Assembly (NCBI GenBank): GCA_910586955.1
Contig: CAJUMM010000001.1
Location: 1-64,000, forward strand
DNA length: 64,000 nt
DNA from: an uncultured Lachnospiraceae bacterium
Lineage (GTDB): Bacteria > Bacillota > Clostridia > Lachnospirales > Lachnospiraceae
Direction: 5' to 3'
Below are positions 7,850 through 14,690 of this stretch, piece by piece. Position 1 is the first letter of the stretch, and each line of letters starts with the position of its first letter. The translations under genes were made by a program, and so were the position numbers. The notes under the pieces are model-generated. The model searched no databases. It was given only the letters and a program-made list of their open reading frames with translations, and was not told where the DNA came from.

Positions 7850-9370
7850 ATGAGTGACAGAAATACAGACAAGACGCCGCTGATTGAAATAAAAAACTGC
7901 ACCATGGAATTTCCCGGCGTAAAAGCCCTGGACGGAGTAAATTTTACGCTGATGCCTGGGGAATGCCATGCGCTGGTAGGTGAAAACGGCGCGGGAAAAT
8001 CTACCCTGTCCAAATGTATTACCGGGGAGAACCGCATGACAAAAGGTGAGCTCTTTGTCAAGGGTGAAGCTATCAAAATACCTTCCTACGGTGTCAGGGA
8101 ATCCCAGAAGCGGGGAATTGCTATTGTGCATCAGGAATTTACGCTGATGAGCGATATGAACGGCGTGGAAAATATCTTTGTAGGACGTTATGAGAAAAAA
8201 CACGGGTTTATTGACTGGAAGGCATTGAATCGCAGAGCCCGGGAACTTATGGATTTCCTTCAGTGCGATGTGAACCTTCATGTGCCGGTGAAAAGCCTGA
8301 GGACCGCGGAGAGGCAGATTATACAGCTTGCCAAGGCACTTTTGGAAGAGCCTCAGATTATTATTTTCGATGAGCTGACGGCCGTTCTGCAGGAAAAGGA
8401 TATTCAGAATATTTTCCGTATTGTGGGAATCCTGAAGGAAAAGGGAATCGGAATCGTCTATATTTCCCACCGCCTGGATGAGGTGTTTGCCTGCTGTGAT
8501 TCTTATACAGTGCTCTGTGACGGACGGTATATCAATTCCGGAAAGGTGGCGGAGATTGACAACAGCCGGCTGGTAAAGATGATTATCGGCCGTGAGCTGG
8601 CCAATGTCTATCCTCCGGTGAACGAAGATCTGGGGGAGGTGATTCTGGAGGTAAAGGATTTAACGGCCCCCAGAGCCTTCCGCAACATTAATCTAACTGT
8701 GCGGGCCGGGGAAGTGGTGGGGCTGGCAGGACTTCTGGGAGCCGGAAAGACGGAACTGGTCCAGGCGATCTTCGGAAATCACAAGATTGTAAGCGGGGAG
8801 ATCCTGGTGAAAGGGATGCCGGTTCGTGCGAAGAAGCCCTATCAGGCTATCCGGCTGGGCATGGGCCTGGTGCCGGACGAGCGGCGCACTCTGGGACTGA
8901 ATATGAAATTTGATATCAAGGATAATACTACGCTGCCTTCCATGAAGCTGTTCCGGAAGTGGGGCATTTTCCAGGATCATGAAGCGGAGGCGAAGGCCGC
9001 TTACGACATGAATGAGAAGATGAACCTGAATTATTATTCCCTCTGGCAGAACGTGAGGAAACTGTCGGGAGGAAACCAGCAGAAGATTGTAATTGCCAAG
9101 TGGATACTGCGGGATACGGAGATTTTCCTGCTGGACGAGCCCACAAGGGGAATTGACATCGGAGCCAAGTTTGAAATATACAATCTCATCCACCAGCTGA
9201 CCAAGCAGAAGAAGGCCGTGATCCTGGTATCTCCCGAAATGGAAGAGCTGATTGGGCTGTGCAACCGCATCTATATTATGTATGAGGGAGTTATCATGGA
9301 TGAGGTGGAGGGGGACAGGAAGACCCAGGAGGTAATTATCAATAGTTTGTTAGGAGTGAATGCGGAATGA
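7850..9370 (+). CDS. Sugar-type ABC transporter ATPase (two ATP-binding domains)
   Basis: This 506-residue protein of the RbsA/MglA type powers import through the permease encoded next. The first nucleotide-binding domain has Walker A GENGAGKST and Walker B IIIFDELTA. The second has the variant GLLGAGKTE and a clear LSGGNQQK signature followed by IFLLDEPTRGID. Two-domain ATPases of this length pair with ribose-type permeases. It starts 19 bases after the glycosidase gene and its stop overlaps the permease start (ATGA). Confidence 0.92.
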   Translation: MSDRNTDKTPLIEIKNCTMEFPGVKALDGVNFTLMPGECHALVGENGAGKSTLSKCITGENRMTKGELFVKGEAIKIPSYGVRESQKRGIAIVHQEFTLMSDMNGVENIFVGRYEKKHGFIDWKALNRRARELMDFLQCDVNLHVPVKSLRTAERQIIQLAKALLEEPQIIIFDELTAVLQEKDIQNIFRIVGILKEKGIGIVYISHRLDEVFACCDSYTVLCDGRYINSGKVAEIDNSRLVKMIIGRELANVYPPVNEDLGEVILEVKDLTAPRAFRNINLTVRAGEVVGLAGLLGAGKTELVQAIFGNHKIVSGEILVKGMPVRAKKPYQAIRLGMGLVPDERRTLGLNMKFDIKDNTTLPSMKLFRKWGIFQDHEAEAKAAYDMNEKMNLNYYSLWQNVRKLSGGNQQKIVIAKWILRDTEIFLLDEPTRGIDIGAKFEIYNLIHQLTKQKKAVILVSPEMEELIGLCNRIYIMYEGVIMDEVEGDRKTQEVIINSLLGVNAE

Positions 9371-10335
9371 GTGATTACAAGACAAAATCGAAAAAATACA
9401 GCGGAGGCTTCAAGGCCCTGCTCAGCGACTGGATGATCCTGTTTCTATTTATTGCCCTGTTTGCCCTGTGCTGTCTGAACAGTAATTTCCGCACTGTCAC
9501 AAACATTATGAATGTGCTGCGGCAGGCATCCTTTGTGGCCATTATCGCCATGGGTGAGTTTTTCGTGATTTTGATAGGGGAAATGGATATGTCCATATCC
9601 TCCATTATCGGCATGGTATCCATCTTTTTTGCCGGATTTGCAGTAAAAACAGGCCTTCCTATCTGGCTGGCGTTTCTGCTGGTGGTGGGTATGGCGGCTC
9701 TGGTAGGGGTTGTGAACGGCTGTCTGGTGGTATACGGGAAGATGCCGTCCTTTATTGCGACCCTGGTGGTTATGAATATGCTTAAGGGCATCAATTATAT
9801 CTACTCCGACGGCCTGCCCATCTCCGGACTTCCGGAAAGCTTTGGGAAAATGGCCTTGGGCAGAGTAGGGATTTTCCCCATTGCCGTGATTCTGATGCTG
9901 GTAACAGCGTTGATTCTCTACATATTTACGGCGCACACAGCCGTAGGGCGCAGCTTTTTCGCAGTGGGCGGCAACAAGGAGGCTTCCAAACTGTCAGGGC
10001 TTAACGTTACCTTTGTGGCAATTCTGGCCTTTGTCATGAGCGGCGTATTATCCGCAGTAGGTGCTTTGGGCCTGACTTCCCGGACCTTGTCGGGAAACGT
10101 GACACTGGGGGACAACCTGCTCTTTGATGTCATGACTATCTGCGTACTGGGCGGAACCTCCCTGACAGGAGGCCGGGGCCGCGTAGTGGGAATCGTAATC
10201 GGCGCTTTATTCCTGCAGGTGATTTCCAATATCATGGTACTTCTGGGAGTGAATACCTACTGGCAGTGGGTGGTTAAGGGAGTTATCCTGGTGGTGGTTG
10301 TGCTGATCGATTCTTATTCCAAGAAAGATGAATAA
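9367..10335 (+). CDS. Sugar-type ABC transporter permease (RbsC type)
   Basis: The 322-residue membrane protein belongs to the ribose/xylose/galactose permease family (BPD_transp_2), with about eight to ten hydrophobic segments. The conserved cytoplasmic loop is seen in VGGNKEASKLSGLNV. It forms the channel of the importer with the ATPase at 7850 and the binding protein at 4553. Translation is coupled to the ATPase through an ATGA overlap. Only one permease gene is present, so the channel is probably a homodimer. Confidence 0.92.
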   Translation: MSDYKTKSKKYSGGFKALLSDWMILFLFIALFALCCLNSNFRTVTNIMNVLRQASFVAIIAMGEFFVILIGEMDMSISSIIGMVSIFFAGFAVKTGLPIWLAFLLVVGMAALVGVVNGCLVVYGKMPSFIATLVVMNMLKGINYIYSDGLPISGLPESFGKMALGRVGIFPIAVILMLVTALILYIFTAHTAVGRSFFAVGGNKEASKLSGLNVTFVAILAFVMSGVLSAVGALGLTSRTLSGNVTLGDNLLFDVMTICVLGGTSLTGGRGRVVGIVIGALFLQVISNIMVLLGVNTYWQWVVKGVILVVVVLIDSYSKKDE

Positions 10336-10388
10336 AACAGCAGGCGCTTTAGATAGGAGGCGTATGCGGAACTTCAAATAGCAGGAGG
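10334..10388 (+). repeat. Dispersed intergenic repeat, copy 2
   Basis: AAAACAGCAGGC (10334-10345), a 20-base spacer, GCGGAACT (10366-10373), CAAATA and then GGAGG (10384-10388). The layout is the same as at 324-375. The GGAGG is the ribosome site of the ASRT-like gene. The copy overlaps the permease stop codon. Confidence 0.6.
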
Positions 10389-10394
10389 GCTAGT

Positions 10395-10763
10395 ATGGGT
10401 TACGGAAAAAAAGTATGGGTGTTCCCGGATGCGGAGCTCCCCCCGGAAGGCGTAAACGCCATACCGGGACATGAATCCATTATTATTACCAATACGGGAG
10501 ATCGGGAAGCGCATATTAAAATCACCCTTTTTTATACGGATAAGGAACCTGTTACAGGTATCTGTATTACGGTGGGGGCCAGGCGCGTCCGGTGCCTGCG
10601 GACCAATGAAGAAAAAGATTTCGGGGTACACAGGGCAGATTTCGGAGAACAGTATGGTATTATGCTGGAGAGCGACGAGCCGGTGGTGGCCCAGTACGGG
10701 CGTGCAGATCCCCGGGCGGTGGCATTCTACACCACCCCGGGTTATTGCTGCAATGGAAACTGA
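10395..10763 (+). CDS. Anabaena sensory rhodopsin transducer (ASRT) family protein
   Basis: This 122-residue soluble protein resembles the ASRT family (PF07100). Shared features recalled from Anabaena ASRT are the segment AHIKITLFYTDKEPV, the basic VGARRVRCLR and VVAQYGRAD near the end. ASRT itself is a tetrameric beta-sandwich that binds a sensory rhodopsin. No rhodopsin gene occurs here, and published comparative work proposed that most family members are small-molecule-binding proteins tied to carbohydrate loci. In this operon it may bind or sense the imported compound. The start has GGAGG 6 bases upstream. Confidence 0.82.
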   Translation: MGYGKKVWVFPDAELPPEGVNAIPGHESIIITNTGDREAHIKITLFYTDKEPVTGICITVGARRVRCLRTNEEKDFGVHRADFGEQYGIMLESDEPVVAQYGRADPRAVAFYTTPGYCCNGN

Positions 10764-10768
10764 AAACT

Positions 10769-10988
10769 GCGGAACACGAAACAGCGCAATCCCGTACAAT
10801 GCCCAGAAGGATTTGCAGACGCAAGAGCGGCTGAAAATTCTTCTAGTAAAGGGGCATTGGAAGGGATGAAGCGGAACTCTAAATAGTAGAATCCCGAACA
10901 GCGCACAGAAAGAGTTACGGATGCGGAAGCGTCCGGAAGTCTTTCTAGTGGAGGTGTGCTGGGTAGGATTCTACGGAACTCTAAATAG
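10769..10988 (+). repeat. Imperfect 102-bp tandem repeat
   Basis: Two gap-free units, 10769-10870 and 10871-10972, match at 66 of 102 positions by hand count. A third unit starts at 10973 and is cut by the next gene. CGGAAC recurs at exactly 102-base steps (10770, 10872, 10974). Conserved blocks are ATCCCG-ACA, CAGAA and TTCTAGT. The last unit contributes the CTAAATAGGAGG ribosome site of the M24 gene. No protein-coding role is apparent. Confidence 0.7.
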
Positions 10989-11000
10989 GAGGAATATATT

Positions 11001-12179
11001 ATGGCAGAACACGGATCGATCCGTATCCCGGATCACGAGTACAAGGAGAGAGCCCGGAGGGCGGCAAAGATTATTCAGAGAGAGGGCCTGGATGCCCTGA
11101 TTGTCAATTCCAACGAGGCAGATTATGCAAATGCCCGCTATTTTTCCGGCTACTGGTCTCTGTTTGAGCGCAGCGGCGTGGTGATCGCCCCCACAGGAGA
11201 GGCGGCATTGATGGTGGGACCGGAAAGCAAGGAGTTCGGAGCAGATCGCTCTAAGATTGAGAAGATCTTTGTTCTCAAAGCCTATCGCGAGGGGGCGGAT
11301 CCCGCATACCCGGAGCTTCAGGCGGATACCTATCAGGATGTTTTCAACTCTCTGGGAATTAAGGGAAAGAAGCTGCGCATCGGCGTGGCCAGCTACCTGG
11401 ATACCTCTGTGGTGATTATGGAGGCGATTAAGGATGCGTTCCCGGAGGCGGAGATTGTGCGGGCGGATCACATTATGGTAGAGCTGCGCTCCATTAAGAC
11501 AGCCAATGAAATTAACTGCCTGACAGAAGGATACCGTATTGCGGAGCTGGCGACCCAGCAGGTGATCAAGGAGATACGTCCGGGTATGACGGAGCTGCAG
11601 ATGGTAGGCGTGGCCCAGAGGGTGATTTATGAGAACGGAGCAGAGTACGAAGGACTTCCTATGTATGTATTTTCCGAGGCGTCCACCCGCCATGCAATTT
11701 CACGTTCCAGCTACCGGAAATTTGAGAAGGGAGATATTGTACAGCTGAATCTTTCCGCAAAGATTGACGGTTATTCTGCAGCTATCGGTTATCCCATCGT
11801 GCTTGGCAAGCTGGAAGGGCGCCGCAGGGATGTGGTGATGTTCGGTCTGGAGGCACACCGCTGGACCCAGAAGCAGGTAAAAGCGGGAGTACAGGCAGCG
11901 GATATTGCCAAGGAATTCTATCAGTATTATGTAGATAACGGATTTAAGGATAATTTTGTCTACGGTCCCCTGCATGGAACCGGCATGATCGAAGTGGAGG
12001 CGCCTTGGGTAGAGACCAGTTCTAACTATGCCCTGCAGCCGAATATGACTTTCCAGATTGACACCTTTATTTCCACAGATACCTTTGGAGTCCGCTGGGA
12101 GAAGGGTATTGCAGTCACCGAGGAGGGCTGTGCGTCCATGTGTCCGGAGATTGGGAAACTGTATGAGCTTACATTTTAG
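11001..12179 (+). CDS. M24-fold protein, creatinase/Xaa-Pro peptidase-like, metal ligands mostly lost
   Basis: The 392-residue protein has the creatinase N-terminal domain (about 1-150) and a pita-bread M24 domain (about 155-390). In metal-dependent M24 peptidases two Asp, one His and two Glu bind metals. Here the first Asp is Asn250 and the second is Ala261; His325 and Glu333 remain, and a later Glu appears as Asp (FQIDTF). His231 (TRHAIS) lies where metal-independent creatinase has its catalytic His. A hydrolase of a C-N bond is therefore more likely than a peptidase. It lies 12 bases before a creatininase-family gene. The substrate is unknown. Confidence 0.8.
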   Translation: MAEHGSIRIPDHEYKERARRAAKIIQREGLDALIVNSNEADYANARYFSGYWSLFERSGVVIAPTGEAALMVGPESKEFGADRSKIEKIFVLKAYREGADPAYPELQADTYQDVFNSLGIKGKKLRIGVASYLDTSVVIMEAIKDAFPEAEIVRADHIMVELRSIKTANEINCLTEGYRIAELATQQVIKEIRPGMTELQMVGVAQRVIYENGAEYEGLPMYVFSEASTRHAISRSSYRKFEKGDIVQLNLSAKIDGYSAAIGYPIVLGKLEGRRRDVVMFGLEAHRWTQKQVKAGVQAADIAKEFYQYYVDNGFKDNFVYGPLHGTGMIEVEAPWVETSSNYALQPNMTFQIDTFISTDTFGVRWEKGIAVTEEGCASMCPEIGKLYELTF

Positions 12180-12191
12180 GAGGTAGTCTTT

Positions 12192-12929
12192 ATGCAGATG
12201 GTTGATATGTTCTTCCAAGAGCTGGAGGATGCAAAGAAGCGGAAGGTACCCTTTATCATTCCCATTGGGACCATTGAGTACCATGCCCTTCATGCAAGCT
12301 GCGGTACAGATACCATGGTGATTACCGGAGTGCTCCGGGAGCTGGAAAAGACAAAGGAAATTGTGGTATGCCCGCCCATCTGGTACGGAGTGGCCAGCTA
12401 TGCGGTGGCAGGGCCTGGGAGCGGCACGATTCATGTTGACGTGGATGTCTATGAGAGCTATATTTATTGTATCCTGAAGTCCATGATCTACGGCGGCGTG
12501 AAAAATATCTACTGCATTGCCCACCACCAGACAGAGGAGGCAGGGCTGATGCCCATGACCCTTGCCTGCCATAAGGCGGCGAAAAAGGTAATCATGGAAT
12601 ATATGGAGGATACCAGGGGACAGGGATGGTGGGGCAGCAACGACTATGCCGATTACTATGAGAATCTTGGTTCCGGCGACGATCCCTTCTCCTATATTAA
12701 AGTGATTCCCCTGCTCTCGGCGGAGGCCCAGCACAAGTGCGGCGGTTTCGACCATGCAGGAAAATTTGAATCCAGCCTCATGTATGCCCTGTACCCGGAA
12801 CACGTGGATCTGGAGCGCGCAAAGCTGAACACAGAGTGGTTTGCAAAGAATTCCATCGAGACCAGCATGGAGCTGGGGAAGCACATGGTGGGCTGCGCCC
12901 TGGAGTCTTTGGAAAAAATGATTGTTTAA
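12192..12929 (+). CDS. Creatininase-family amidohydrolase
   Basis: This 245-residue protein belongs to the creatininase superfamily, metal enzymes that open cyclic amides or hydrolyse formamides. The family motif E-x-H is seen in PIGTIEYHALHASCGTDT (Glu, His and Asp ligands). IAHHQTEEA stands where the usual NGHGGN motif lies, and DHAGKFESSLM matches the closing HAGxxETS motif. The central motif departs from the usual form, so the substrate may differ from creatinine. AGGAGG lies 6-8 bases before the start. Pairing with a creatinase-like gene suggests consecutive steps on an amide- or guanidine-containing compound. Confidence 0.8.
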   Translation: MQMVDMFFQELEDAKKRKVPFIIPIGTIEYHALHASCGTDTMVITGVLRELEKTKEIVVCPPIWYGVASYAVAGPGSGTIHVDVDVYESYIYCILKSMIYGGVKNIYCIAHHQTEEAGLMPMTLACHKAAKKVIMEYMEDTRGQGWWGSNDYADYYENLGSGDDPFSYIKVIPLLSAEAQHKCGGFDHAGKFESSLMYALYPEHVDLERAKLNTEWFAKNSIETSMELGKHMVGCALESLEKMIV

Positions 12930-12988
12930 TTCGTCAGGAGAAAGCCGGCGGATGGGGAACCGGAATAAAAGAGGAATAGGAGAAACAG

Positions 12989-13588
12989 ATGACGGAATGG
13001 GAAAAAGCGGAAGCGGGAATTTTGTATGATGCAAAGGGCGATCCGGAGATTGACAGGGGCCGGAGAAGGAGTCAGGAGCTGAGCTTCGACTACAATTCCC
13101 TGCGCCCCTCCCAGATAGCAGAGCGGGAAGAGATCGTCCGGAAAAATTTTAAAAAGACGGGGAAGAAATTCTTAATCGAGCAGCCCTTCCATTGCGATTT
13201 CTGGGAGAGGGTCAGCATTGGGGAGAATTTCTATTCCAACTACAATTTTATTATTCTGGCGGGCAATCAGATAGAAATCGGGGACAATGTCATGTTTGCC
13301 CCGGACTGCGGCCTCTATGCGGCCGGTCATCCCTTTGACGTAGAAACACGGAATGCGGGCCTTGAGTACGCCTGGCCTATCCGCATCGGGAATAATGTGT
13401 GGATTGGGGGCGGCGTCAAAATTATGGGCGGTGTAACCATTGGTGACGGCAGCGTGATCGCAGCCGGAAGCATTGTGACAAAGGACATTCCCGCCGGTGT
13501 TCTGGCGGGAGGGAATCCCTGCCGGGTGATACGGAAGATTTCAAAAGAGGATGATAGGAAGTATATGGAGGGATTGGTAAAGGCATAG
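12989..13588 (+). CDS. Sugar O-acetyltransferase, maltose/galactoside type
   Basis: This 199-residue left-handed beta-helix enzyme moves acetyl from acetyl-CoA to a sugar hydroxyl. An N-terminal maltose acetyltransferase domain (about 5-60) is followed by hexapeptide repeats such as IEIGDNVMFAP, IRIGNNVWIGGG and VTIGDGSVIAAGS. The catalytic His is in YAAGHPF. GGAG at 12977-12980 supports the start. It lies 59 bases after the creatininase gene with no terminator between and is probably the last operon gene. Such enzymes often tag excess or non-metabolised sugars for export. Confidence 0.88.
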   Translation: MTEWEKAEAGILYDAKGDPEIDRGRRRSQELSFDYNSLRPSQIAEREEIVRKNFKKTGKKFLIEQPFHCDFWERVSIGENFYSNYNFIILAGNQIEIGDNVMFAPDCGLYAAGHPFDVETRNAGLEYAWPIRIGNNVWIGGGVKIMGGVTIGDGSVIAAGSIVTKDIPAGVLAGGNPCRVIRKISKEDDRKYMEGLVKA

Positions 13589-13648
13589 GGTTCCAAAGTT
13601 TTCTAAAGTATAAAACGTATAAAACAGAATTACAGAGAAATTCTTGAA

Positions 13649-13729
13649 ACAGGCGGCATGCCATGATAAAATAAGGAAAAGCATATTCGATTTTTCTTAT
13701 TCCTCATGGCGAATGCCGTCTGTTTTTTC
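13649..13729 (+). terminator. Long imperfect hairpin, likely operon terminator
   Basis: The outer arms ACAGGCGGCAT (13649-13659) and ATGCCGTCTGT (13713-13723) pair with one G-U. Inside them GCCATGA pairs with TCATGGC, and an inner AT-rich stem follows (AATAAG with CTTATT). T6 covers 13723-13728. At about 75 bases between the arm ends it is much longer than other terminators here and could also be a relic of a palindromic element. Confidence 0.55.
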
Positions 13730-13825
13730 TTGGAGCAACATTAGAAAATCTATGCTTTTGAATTCCCAGAGACATAACAAAAGCAGGAGATTTTCAAGAG
13801 AGCCTCCTGCGGAAAAGGAGGAGAG

Positions 13826-14536
13826 ATGAAACAGGATCTTTGTGCAAAGAAATTCTTTTCATCTAAGGAACGGTATGCGGATTTGATCAACGGGCTGGCC
13901 TGCCAGGGAAGGACGGTGGTTAAATCAGAAGATTTGCAGGAACTGGACACCCAGACCGGGGCCTGGAGGATGGAAGGCTTTGGAAGGGACGGAAGAAAGG
14001 GGAAGGGCAAAGCCCGGGATCTTCATGGTATCCTGGATTTTTCCGGGATCCCGGAGGAGCTGCGGGAATTGGTACAGAACTACCGGATCCAGGTAGTGGA
14101 GGTGCGAAAGCTAACGGACACCAGTGTCTTCCATACGGATGTGCGGCAGGTGTTTGACTTTATCCGGTGTTCCCAGGACTCGGAAAAGCTAAGGGAGCTT
14201 GTGGAGGGAGATCCGGCGTATCAGGCCATGGAGGAGGACGCCTATGAGATGGCTGCGGCCTATGCACAGGCGGGAAAATTGGTTCAGGTGAAGAATGAGT
14301 ATAGAAAGGAAGGGAAGATAAATATGTGTGAAGGGTTGGAGGCGTTGATAGCGGAGGGCCGTGAGTGTGGCAGGGAAGAGGGAAGGGAAGAAGGAAGAGA
14401 AGAAGGGGAAGACAGCTTTGCCAGGCTGACGGAAATGCTTTTGGAGGATTCACGGATTGAGGATTTACGGAGAGCCACGGGGGATAAGCAGTTCCGAAAA
14501 AAGCTTTATGAGGAATATCATTTATTGCAGTCATAA
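13826..14536 (+). pseudogene. Rpn/PD-(D/E)XK nuclease-type protein lacking its catalytic core
   Basis: The 236-residue frame keeps the two ends of a Lachnospiraceae Rpn-like (YhgA/transposase-nuclease) protein. The N-terminus (FSSKERYADLINGLACQGR) and the C-terminal part (DLHGILDFSGIPEELRELV to AMEEDAYEMAAAYAQ) are recognisable. The usual middle segment with the PD-(D/E)XK residues appears to be missing, replaced by a short charged linker at about 45-65. The tail has the GREEGREEGREEG repeat common in this family. AAAGGAGGAG precedes the ATG. The frame is intact, so a shortened protein may still be made, but nuclease activity is not expected. Confidence 0.6.
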
Positions 14537-14584
14537 GGCAGGCGTGGAGAGATGCCATTGATATTTGAAGAATGTACTCCTTAT

Positions 14585-14613
14585 TTACAACTGATTTACA
14601 AATATGCTATACT
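14585..14613 (+). promoter_or_regulatory. Promoter of asnB with extended -10
   Basis: TTACAA (14585-14590) and TATACT (14608-14613) are 17 bases apart, and TGC just before the -10 makes an extended -10. It overlaps the inverted repeat at 14600-14630. Confidence 0.55.
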
Positions 14614-14630
14614 TCGTGTATAGCATATTT
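14600..14630. promoter_or_regulatory. Perfect 13-bp inverted repeat over the asnB promoter
   Basis: AAATATGCTATAC (14600-14612) and GTATAGCATATTT (14618-14630) are exact inverted repeats around a TTCGT centre. The repeat covers the -10 box and likely start of transcription, a usual operator position. It is followed by a T-rich run and could instead act as a weak AT-rich terminator for upstream transcripts. Confidence 0.5.
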
Positions 14631-14690
14631 TTTATTTCGGGAAAACTAGTATAGAAAGATAGATGTACGAAGTACATGGAGGTTGCAGTT

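Noticed and set aside
10471..10869. A second frame over the ASRT gene and the first 102-bp repeat unit
   Set aside because: It lies out of frame with the conserved ASRT segments and has no ribosome site; the 102-base period being a multiple of three is not enough to call a coding repeat.
10769..10988. CRISPR-like array
   Set aside because: The units are adjacent with no unique spacers, only about 65 percent alike, and no cas gene is present. The CAGGGA series at 41571 is likewise too short.
11001..12929. True creatinine degradation (creatininase and creatinase)
   Set aside because: The central motif of the creatininase homologue is changed, a sarcosine-using enzyme is absent, and the operon has sugar-type transport and a glycosidase-like gene.
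13826..14536. An active transposon
   Set aside because: The Rpn-like frame lacks its catalytic part, and no terminal repeats or target duplications were recognised around it.
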